Both the position numbers and the translations under genes were made by a program. A DNA stretch of 64,000 bases from Silurus meridionalis (lineage: Eukaryota > Chordata > Actinopteri > Siluriformes > Siluridae). The stretch lies in the NCBI RefSeq assembly GCF_014805685.1, contig NC_060887.1, positions 31,085,963 through 31,149,962 on the forward strand, in the 5' to 3' direction. Position 1 is the stretch's first letter. Each line of letters opens with the position of its first letter. The notes below the pieces were generated by a model that saw nothing but the letters and a program-made list of their open reading frames with translations, was not told the DNA's origin and did not search any database. This document shows positions 9,190 through 17,204 of this stretch, in pieces.

Positions 9190-10035
9190 GGCTGTGCCAT
9201 CCGAGCAGCCCCACGAGAGCAACATGGGAGGAACCACTGGAACTGCAGCAACTGTTTCTTGGCCTCCTGAAACTTGTCAACGATCGTATTCACCGAAGGT
9301 CCTAAATAGGCCAGGCAGCACTAGCAGAACAGCCCTAAGCCTGTCCAAAATATATGACAGGGTGAGCTATAGGTGCCTCTTAGCAGACACGAGGGTGTCC
9401 ATAGACTGGTCAATTGCCCCAGTGGTCTCTTTAGTGCCGCTCATTGCGAGGTCTGCTGCAGGTTGGAGCGCATGGACCTCCTGACCCCCCGAGATCTCCC
9501 CTATGTCCAGCTCTTGCTGCAGGTCAGCCTGAGAGATAGCTAGCCAGCATTTCTTCAACCCAGGACACCGACCTGTAACCACAATCTTTCAGTCCGATGA
9601 TATTCGAGGGATACTCTGGAACTGTAGATGTGGGCTGAAAACAGCTTACCCCAGGACCTGGACACCTGAGTGTGTAGGTCTGAAAAAAATAGCAGCCTAT
9701 CAAGAGTGTGGAGGTTGTGACGTGGGATGCTGATTGACCTGCCAGTCTATATCAAGTTTGGCTACGGCCTGAGTCACCACCTCAATTAACTCCTCGTAAC
9801 AGATATATTCATTGACACCACCAACCCAAACCCTGAACCCTACTGAGAAAGAGAGGTGGAGCTAAAAGCTTTCGCCACAGGGAGATGAGAGCGCTGGACC
9901 CGGCAGGTGAGGAAGGAGAAAGGAACAAGCCTGTCTTCAGATCCTCTGCCAGGTCTATCTGCAACCCCCAAGAACTAGCACACCACTCTGCCTCAGCTAA
10001 AGTGGGGCCAAAACCACGATAAGCGGGGGGCAAAT
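9190..10035 (-). pseudogene. DIRS gag-like region
   Basis: Minus-strand frames include 'AEAEWCASSWGLQIDLAED' (about 9990-9935), 'LKTGLFLSPSSPAGSSALIS' (about 9935-9880), 'KLDIDWQ' near 9755 and 'SGTKETTGAIDQSMDTLVS' (about 9440-9380). I recognise these as the gag-like first ORF of fish DIRS elements from family memory; no defined enzymatic domain is present. At least two frames are needed and several stops occur. It precedes RT as expected. Confidence 0.6.
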
Positions 10036-10260
10036 CGGGAGCAGAGCACTAGACTGCTAGAGTGCGCGAGCACACTCTGCGCAATCAGCTCCCTTGAGAA
10101 CCGACCTAGCAACTCCACTCCCAAGTAAGCAACAGACAGGCTGTGTGTATCCCCCTGCAGTGTTTTCTCTCACTGCTTGCTTTTATTTTTCTTATATTAT
10201 ATAGGACATGTACCATTTACCATATAGACAAACACACATAGAACGTTTTCTAGACAAATA

Positions 10261-10415
10261 AGCTAGTGTCGGATTCACTCCATGTGCTTTTTATAGCTTC
10301 CTGGTTGTGACATCACGCCCCCGGTGATGCCACACTTTCCATTGGGCTGATTACACACGATTTACAGCGTGGACAACGCAGAAGCATTCCCAATGCGTTG
10401 TTGATGTAGCTTGAG
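10261..10415 (-). repeat. DIRS right inverted terminal repeat
   Basis: Inverted partner of 3100-3260. The inner border is sharp at 10261. A 20-25-bp segment near 10385 has diverged relative to the left arm. Confidence 0.85.
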
Positions 10416-10907
10416 TTCCTGAATGGGAAATGCAATAGTGTGTGTTCAGTAGTTACAAATGCTGGGATGAAAAGCAAAACAGATCCAAAAGAATTTACAA
10501 AAGAATTTACAAAAAGAATTTGTAGGTAACGTAAATTTACCTACGTTAGTGTTGATTAGTATCACATAAAAAGCATCACTTAGAACATAATGGAGCTCAC
10601 TCAAGATGCTCAGTCCCCCTACCTTAGTCTATTTCTTAGTTATACTGTGGTGCAAATAATTATTTGGTCCCCTGCTGATTGTAAATTTCCCCCCTTTCAA
10701 AAAAGATTAACAGTGTAGAATTTTTATGTTAGGTTTATTTTAACAAAAAAAAAAAAAGGATTTATATATATATATATAAAAAAAATATTATATACACATT
10801 TTGTATTTGATTTAGATAAATAAGTATTTGATCCCCCACCAACCAGAAAAAATTCTGACTCCCACAGACCCAAATTAGTCCTGTTCCTTTAACCTGTTAA
10901 CCTTTGG

Positions 10908-11697
10908 CACAGATTTTGGGACTTACAGCTGAAAATGCCCTACCTAAATTTAAATGTTAACAGTAAAAGTGGGCTACATACACATTTTAAATAGCTTTAA
11001 AAAGAAGACACTTTGAGCTTTACTGTCCATTACTCAAAGTTATGAGAAAGATATTGCTCAAAAAGATAATAATTTATAGAAAGTTATAGATGATAAAGTA
11101 CCGTAAAAATCCTGGTTTTTCTTCATATATAAATACAGAAAATCAGCCCTGGAGCGATCCAGAAAAGTAATGTTAAAAGCCACATGTCTCATGAGTTTAT
11201 ATTTTCAATTGAATGAAGATATCATGAAAAATTAGATTCCTACAAACTTTTATCTGAGACTATGTCTGGTTCACCCCTCCCCGCCCCACCCTGCCCGACC
11301 CAGCCCAGTCCAAATTTTAGGACTCACAGCAGAAATGCCCTACCTAACTTTGAATGTTAACAGTTCCTGAGAAAAATGTGCTACATACACAATTTAGATA
11401 TATTTGGAAAGAAGACACTTTGAGTTTAGATGATGATATTGCTTAAAAAAGATATTAAGTTATAGATGATGAAGTGCCATTGATATACATTTCCTGCAGT
11501 GAACATTATTTCTATTTCATAAAAAAAAAAAAAAAAAAAAAACACGAAATCAGTCCTGGAGCAATCCAGAAAAGTACTGGGTTGAAAGCCAAATGTCTCA
11601 TGAGTTTATATTTCACATTTTATGAAGATTTACATGACAAATGAGATTCCTACAAACATTTATATGAGACTATGTCTGATCCTTTTCTCCCTCCCCC
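10908..11697. repeat. Two diverged tandem copies of an approximately 380-bp unit
   Basis: Copy A is about 10908-11277 and copy B about 11307-11697. Shared words include 'aaatgccctaccta', 'gaagacactttgag', 'agttatagatgat', 'aatcag(c/t)cctggagc', 'atgtctcatgagtttatatt' and 'gagactatgtctg'. Copy B contains an A-tract at 11519-11542. Confidence 0.85.
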
Positions 11698-11915
11698 TGT
11701 TTGAGAGCCACCTGCTAAACTCAGGTGGCCATTCATACTCTATTATACTCTATTCAGTCTGCATAGAAATTAATAGCTGACCATCAAAGGCTTTTGTTGT
11801 ACTTGTTTGACTATTAATATTGAGTTGGCATTCATATTGATGGCCAGGTAGCCAGACAAGCTATTGCTTTACAGTCATGTTTGATGTCCGACCATTCCAA
11901 TCTTAACAATGCACA

Positions 11916-11978
<63 letters not shown>
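11916..11978. repeat. (CA)n microsatellite
   Basis: Pure CA run of about 60 bp. Confidence 0.95.
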
Positions 11979-12362
11979 TTACTTTTTTTGAGCATTTCTC
12001 TTATAAAAACAAACAGGCAAAACATCTATAACATCTCCATGCAGATCTTCATGTTTTGTTGTTACTCCGCCACCAAGAATAATTTCCACATCGCTGCTTT
12101 GTGCAAATCTCAAATAAAAATTTTTTGACTGTCCATTTTTTTTTGTTTTCTTTTTTGTAAACAAAGCCCATTTAGCACGAGCTATAAACAGCTGTTTGTG
12201 CCAAACTGAGAGCTGCATCACTTCCTGGTTTGTGTGCACATGTGCTGCTTCGACTAGTAATAGTTTGTAAAGAGTATTTAAACTAAGACTCACACATGTG
12301 GGGAATAAAATCCTCCTATATATCATTATATTCCTGCACTTATTGGATACATTTTCCATCAA
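11979..12362 (-). CDS. Unidentified ORF, 127 codons, inside the TTAA-flanked insertion
   Basis: An open minus-strand frame from ATG 12362 to a stop next to the (CA)n tract. The product is basic and lysine-rich in the middle ('ALFTKKKTKKNG') and has 'EIILGGGVTTKHEDLHGD' near the C-terminus. I recognise no domain. It may be a fragment of the mobile element's own coding sequence or a chance frame in AT-rich DNA. No Kozak context, intron or neighbouring gene supports expression. Confidence 0.2.
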   Translation of the reverse strand: MMENVSNKCRNIMIYRRILFPTCVSLSLNTLYKLLLVEAAHVHTNQEVMQLSVWHKQLFIARAKWALFTKKKTKKNGQSKNFYLRFAQSSDVEIILGGGVTTKHEDLHGDVIDVLPVCFYKRNAQKK

Positions 12363-12734
12363 TTATTTTGTTTTCATAATGCTACTGGCTGGAAATAAAA
12401 GGTTTGAAATGATAGGTGGTGCATAATAAAAACATCATGACACCTGCCTATAGAGAGGAGACACAAACGAAGATTCCACCTCTTTTACTTTTTAATATTT
12501 TTTTTTTGTTTGTGGTCTCATTTGTTTTGTAACACTATATTCTACCAGCCATATTTTTCTTTACCAGCAAGATGTCGTTTTTTATGCGAAAGTTATTTAG
12601 AAACATATACACACAAACACCAGCCGAAGTTCTGTGACATAAACAAAAGAATAATCATCTAAATTACAAAACTATTGTTTGGTTGGAGGAAAAATGCTTT
12701 CAGGCATGTTGTTCAGTTGAGTTCGGTGGCTGAG

Positions 12735-13468
12735 AAGTGCAAAACACATTAACAAATCAGAAAACAAATTAACAAATTAGAAAACACTAACAAATCCGAA
12801 AACAAAATAACAAATGCAAAAACAAAATAACAAATCCAAAAACAAAATAACAAATCCGAAAACACAATGACAATTCAGACAAAACAAAAAAGGTTGATAT
12901 AGTTTGTGAACGGAACACATTGATCAATCATTGAACGAGACACCTGTCATTCAAGATATACAGGAAGTATGAAATCATAACTTTGTTTCTTGTACATGGT
13001 TAAAGTTTACTTTAAACTATTTTTATTTTGATTAGTTCACCTTTAATATAAGAAAATAACAGAAGTAAACATTGGCAAACAAGGAGAAACTGGAATAATT
13101 TCAAAGCTACTTTGAGGAAGGACATTCATATGCAGTGATGTTGGAGATGCTGCAGTACATCATGACACTTTTACACAGACGTTCCAAATTTCTTCTGCCG
13201 CAGACTGTTATTTCAGACGCTTTATGGTCTGAACCATATGAACAATAACAAAGATGACTTTCTTGTTAATAATATACTTCTGATGGGAAAATTTTATATA
13301 CAGAAATCGAAATACTTGAAAGTGAAACCAACGTTTTTTGCATTTTATAATAAGTATATTTCTTTCACAAAAACCTTTAAAGTAATCAAAAACTCCTGAA
13401 ATTTAAAAAAATATGATTTACAGAATAACCAATAGCCCTGTTTATTTTTATCCTTTTTTATTTAATTC

Positions 13469-13529
<61 letters not shown>

Positions 13530-13880
13530 TCTATTTATTTATCTATTTTTTTTACTCTTTCCCCTAAATATGTATATATTTGTATTTTCATGCACCTGTT
13601 CTGTGTATTGTATTTTAAATTGTACTTGTTATTGCCATGTTGTTTGTATATGTCTAATTAGTTAATAAAAAAAAATAAAAAAATAAAACAAAAAGACTGT
13701 TGTACTTCCTGTAAAGCTTAAATGACAGGTGTCTTGTCCAATGATCGGTAAGTGTTTTATTCACAAACTATACCTACCTTTTCCGATTTGTCTAAATTGT
13801 CGTTGTGTTTTCGGATATGTTAACGTGTTTTCGGATTTGTTCATTTGTTTTTGCATTAGTTAATTTGTGTTTGTGACTTG
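12735..13880. mobile_element. Foldback element with arms made of short tandem repeats
   Basis: The left arm (about 12735-12975) and right arm (about 13692-13880) are inverted copies. Each outer part is built of about 18-19-nt units of the type 'acaaatccgaaaacaaaat'. Each inner part has 'tatagtttgtgaa' and 'gacacctgtcatt', followed by 'tacaggaagta'. The 700-bp centre holds AT-rich sequence and an (ATT)n tract but no transposase. The structure fits a non-autonomous DNA transposon with long TIRs; superfamily unknown. Confidence 0.75.
13471..13525. repeat. (ATT)n microsatellite
   Basis: About 18 ATT repeats inside the foldback element. Confidence 0.95.
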
Positions 13881-14171
13881 TTATTACAATAATAATGTAT
13901 GAAGTGCATTTTTTATGCATGTTGTTTGTGTGTCTTTAGTATGATGTTTAGTAAGTCATGGTTACTTTTCTCCCTTTTTATTTAATCTATTGCAAAACAC
14001 TAACACTTGTGCTGGGCTCATAAATAAGGGGTTAAGAAAGTAATCCTAATACCAACTCATGTGTATAAAAGACACCATTTTATTTATTTATTTTTTTATT
14101 TAACCTTTATTTTAGATTAATCTTTTCTATTCAAACCTCTCCAACACCATGACCTAAAAACATACAGCCTA

Positions 14172-14275
14172 GGCAAAAACCTGATGGTCTTGTAGCCCAT
14201 TCTATCCTTGTGCAGGTCTACAATGGTGCTCCTGATGTCCTTTGACAGCTTGTTGGTCTTTCCAAAAGTGGTGGA
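14172..14275 (-). pseudogene. N-terminal stub of Tc1-like transposase
   Basis: Minus-strand reading 'FGKTNKLSKDIRSTIVDLHK', then 'DRMGYKTI', is the start of the first helix-turn-helix of a Tc1-like transposase. The expected start codon (after 'ctctccacca') is changed. The frame ends at the head-to-head junction near 14165, so only about 35 residues survive. Confidence 0.75.
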
Positions 14276-14599
14276 GAGGTTTGAATGGAAGACATTGATT
14301 ATGTAACTGGTGTGTTTTAAACACATAAAGAGTTGATATTAGAAGTAATTTCTTACTAAAGGACTAATTTGAGTCAGAATTCTTGCTAATTTGGCATTTA
14401 TTTCACTCAATCATATTATTTTTGTATAACCTTTCTTTAATGTTTCTTATGGATTTTTCTGTCTGTCTCTGTAAAAATAAACCTACCATAAAAAGTCTAG
14501 ACTGTTCATTTCTTTGTAATTGGGTAAACACACAAAATCAGCAGGGGATGAACTGTACTAAGTTACCTAAGTTCTACTAAAATAAATTGCCACAGTATG

Positions 14600-16005
14600 T
14601 GCTTTGTGCCAATGTGCTCAGTTAGTTAATGTTTTGCTGTAAAATAGATTGACAGACAGATAGAAAGACAGATATAGGTAAACAATTCATAACCATTATT
14701 TTCTTTAATTAAATAATACAATACATAATTATTAATATTTTTACAAGTAGAATCTTATTTAGTTACATTAGCAAAGCTAACCAGACAGACATGTCTCTTA
14801 ACTGACAGCATCACTCAAAAAGACAAACATTGGTTCCAATTTCCACACCCTCCAGAAGTTTTTTTTGTGCTGCAGAATTAACGATTTCAGCCGTGCTGCA
14901 GGTCATCCATACAAGTGTATTGTAAAAACTGGTGCATCCTTTGTACAATAATATGAAGATTTATTTTGCCCATTTGTATAGCATGGGTATGTTTGTTCCA
15001 TTGTTCCATTTTCCATTGTTAACAGTGAAACTAATATTCTTTAAAACCATTTTTTAAGTCCAAGTCAAAAGGTAAGAATTAACCCCTTTTAGTAGAGTGG
15101 GGAAATTGACACTTCACAGACATTTCTTCTTGATGGTGCTATATTTAGTCTCCTTCACAGAGAATTTCTGTCTGGTAAAAGAAGAGCCACTTTTTTTTTA
15201 TTGATTCCTCTTGGACTGTATATGAAGCTCATTTTTGGGTCAGGTCAGTAAATGATATGGTCAGCTCAGGAAAAAAAATCACTGTGAACTTCTAATGTCC
15301 TGCTAACCCTACAACCTTACTCAATTGTGTTTTTAACTTGTGGAAAAGACAGGCTGCAGTTTTTTTCTGTCTGGGGTCTGTCAGATATACCTGGTCCTTG
15401 CAGACAAACCCAATAACACCATATAACCCTCTACTGAATTGTATGCTTCACCAGTTTGGCTGTGAGTTAATCCTGGTTTAGCGATTTCAGGATGCAAATG
15501 TTGCACATTCCACTTCTAATCATGGATGAAAATTGTTATACTTTATATCACCCAGTATATATGCACATCAGTATTGCCATTTTATCCATTAATTGAGGAA
15601 ATACCACAGGACTCAAAGCAAACTGAATTGAAAATGTGTTTGGGTTGTGGTGAAATGGGAATCTGGCACTATCCCTTGAAAATCCAGTGCTTTCATTGAG
15701 GTATTGTGGCCCCTGTGTGTGCCGAAAGGCACACACGGGCATTTGGGGAAGCAAATACAACAAACAACCTTGTATATGCCTAGCCAATAAAATTGGCACA
15801 TAATGCAACAGTGACTTCTAAAGTCTGAGGTGACAAACCTCAGAGGTGTGAACTTTACTAATGGAGGGCTGGGGGAAGATAGAGCTGCACGTAGAAATAG
15901 TTTTCTAAATGTCTGGAGGAGGGTGCCATGTAAGTTTCCATGTAAGTCTGAGCATAATGTTAAATCAATTCTGGCCAGAAGAACCATATTCATTTAGTCA
16001 TTAAT
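14600..16005. other. AT-rich, no gene seen
   Basis: Holds a small hairpin (15712-15739) and overlapping minus-strand frames of up to 126 codons at 15548-15993. Their product is not recognisable and lacks domain signatures; I treat them as chance frames. Confidence 0.5.
15712..15739. repeat. Short GC-rich hairpin with GAAA tetraloop
   Basis: Perfect 9-bp arms 'gtgtgtgcc' and 'ggcacacac' around 'gaaa', extended by one wobble and two C-G pairs. As RNA it would be a stable GNRA-type stem-loop. No function can be assigned. Confidence 0.7.
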
Positions 16006-16009
16006 TATT

Positions 16010-16740
16010 TTAATTATCTTCAGTAACTTAATTCTGGCTATGGTGTATTCAGACCTTATCCAATGCAACACAAAGCAGGAGTAGCCTGCATCCTGAATAA
16101 GGACACCTGGATCACATACATTAACAAACTTATTCACACCTATGGGATACTAAGAATATCCACTTCATCAACTGCGATGTTTTAAGGAGGGTCGGAAACC
16201 AAGGAACGAACGGTTACTGTATTATGCCATTGCCCTGGCCAGAAAAGACACAATTATTGCAAGACTATTATTGCAGAGTCTACAGGGTATTGTGGCTAAA
16301 ACAGCAGAAACCAAAGCTTCAGAAGCTGATTTTTGAAGCTTCTTTGGTCATTCCATCTGCCACTCTTATTTTTTCAACAGACCACATAGACAAAGCTTTT
16401 GAAACCACCTATACACGTACATAAAATTTGCAGGGCGATACTGCCCCAAAACAATTCGCAGAAGGCTGCCAGAATAAATGCACACCTGTGGAAATGATGT
16501 ATGCAAGTGGTTACAGGAGATGCAATTATAATGCCAGGTGTGAACAGCTATTAGTCTTAGATGTTCAGATCACATGAGATGGATGTTACTCCCAGGTGTG
16601 GACAGGGCCAAAGGCACACAAGGAGAAAATGGGAAACTCTGCACAGACAGTAAGCCAAGGTCAGGATCAAACCAAATACCCCAGAGCTGTGAAGCTCTAA
16701 CACTACTCACTGTGCTACTGTGCCACCCACTGGGTTGGTT
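16010..16740 (-). repeat. Teleost interspersed repeat, interrupted copy
   Basis: On the minus strand the segment 16735-16562 reads 'gggtggcacagtagcacagt', followed by 'acagctctggggta', 'tttgatcctgaccttggctt' and 'actgtctgtgcagagtttcc'. This is a very common teleost repeat whose 5' part looks tRNA/SINE-like. Sequence of its 3' part appears at about 16130-16010. About 430 bp of unrelated sequence (16135-16560) separates them, probably an insertion. Family name not assigned. Confidence 0.7.
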
Positions 16741-16769
16741 CTTGTCCCATAAAAAAAAAAAATTACAGT

Positions 16770-17204
16770 CTATAGAGTTGCTGCATGACAGTAGTTGGGT
16801 GAGATCCCTGTAACACTTTTGTAATCATTTATTGTGAAGCCCAGTCTTTCCATAATGGCACCACCTGAAAGGAATACTTTATTTGTGCCATGGATAGCAC
16901 ATTCTATACATCCATTTGGGCCATCCCCTGACAGAACGGGAAGTAATCGAAGTGGATGGTTATCCTCGAACCAAGCATAGGCCACTGAGGTGTTTTGGAA
17001 ATCAATTAATTCCTCTGGGACATCTCCTGCAGCCATCTTATTCAAGAGGGTAGTGGTGACTGGTACAGTGTAGAAAAGGGGAGGTAATAGCCTCTTCAGC
17101 AGATCCCCAAAGTAAAAAAGAATTATTGACACTGTCAGTAGTCTTTGCAAACTCACGTACAAAACTGTAAATGTTGAAAGTTTGTATAGTGACAAAGTTA
17201 GCAC
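16770..17204 (-). CDS. Unidentified ORF, 144 codons
   Basis: An open minus-strand frame from ATG 17204. The first about 55 residues are hydrophobic ('VLYVSLQRLLTVSIILFYFG'), consistent with a membrane segment or simply AT-rich DNA. An internal ATG at about 17037 ('MAAGDVPEELIDFQN') begins a compositionally ordinary segment containing 'YAWFEDNHPLRLLPVLSGDG' and 'LSGGAIMERLGFTINDYKSV'. That C-terminal stretch looks more protein-like than other frames here, but I do not recognise it. It could be a fragment of a transposable-element ORF. No flanking domain or convincing splice site confirms a gene. Confidence 0.3.
   Translation of the reverse strand: MLTLSLYKLSTFTVLYVSLQRLLTVSIILFYFGDLLKRLLPPLFYTVPVTTTLLNKMAAGDVPEELIDFQNTSVAYAWFEDNHPLRLLPVLSGDGPNGCIECAIHGTNKVFLSGGAIMERLGFTINDYKSVTGISPNYCHAATL

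Larger units (their letters stand above)
3062..10436 (-). mobile_element. DIRS-type tyrosine-recombinase retrotransposon, split by a piggyBac element
   Basis: The minus strand carries, in order, gag-like sequence (about 10035-9190), RT (9113-8396), a 3.65-kb piggyBac insertion (8391-4741), RT end plus RNase H (4736-4186) and tyrosine recombinase (about 4185-3420). The ends at 3100-3260 and 10261-10415 are inverted copies of each other, the arrangement of DIRS elements rather than of direct-LTR elements. DIRS elements integrate by a tyrosine recombinase and make no target-site duplication; none was seen. All coding parts carry stops or frameshifts. Outer limits are approximate: the left end includes a near-palindrome 'ggttacgtatgtaacc' at about 3070-3085. 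Confidence 0.85.
10893..14031. mobile_element. TTAA-flanked insertion of about 3.1 kb, possible piggyBac-type non-autonomous element
   Basis: TTAA stands at 10889-10892 and 14032-14035. The inverted Tc1 arm on the right shows what the uninterrupted left arm should look like: 'aaattagtcctttagtaaga' continuing into 'cttctaatatcaactc'. The left arm gives 'aaattagtcctgttccttta' up to the insertion and resumes at 14034 with 'aagaaagtaatcctaatacc'. Joining them with one TTAA restores the match. The ends begin 'cctgttaacctttgg' and, inverted, 'ccccttatttatgagc': only a weak TIR, so superfamily assignment is tentative. Contents: a tandem duplication, (CA)n, an unidentified ORF and a foldback element. 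Confidence 0.6.
10645..14595. mobile_element. Palindromic Tc1/mariner-derived element, split by a later insertion
   Basis: The left arm (10645-10892 continuing at 14036-14163) and the right arm (14595-14164, inverted) are both the 5' end of a Tc1-like transposon. Each has a TIR region with 'cccctgctgatt', then '(a/g)taggtttatttt', 'aattctgact', 'aaattagtcct' and a 'caaacctctccaacacc'-like leader. TA dinucleotides flank both ends (10643-10644 and 14596-14597). The arms meet head to head near 14163. No transposase body is left. Tc1-like elements duplicate TA on insertion. Confidence 0.7.

Noticed and set aside
12740..12870. CRISPR-like array of short repeats
   Set aside because: Units are adjacent without unique spacers, are inverted at 13740-13880, and the genome is eukaryotic; they are foldback-element arms.
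15548..15993. Overlapping 86- and 126-codon minus-strand frames
   Set aside because: Two frames overlap, neither has a recognisable domain, and composition follows the surrounding non-coding DNA.
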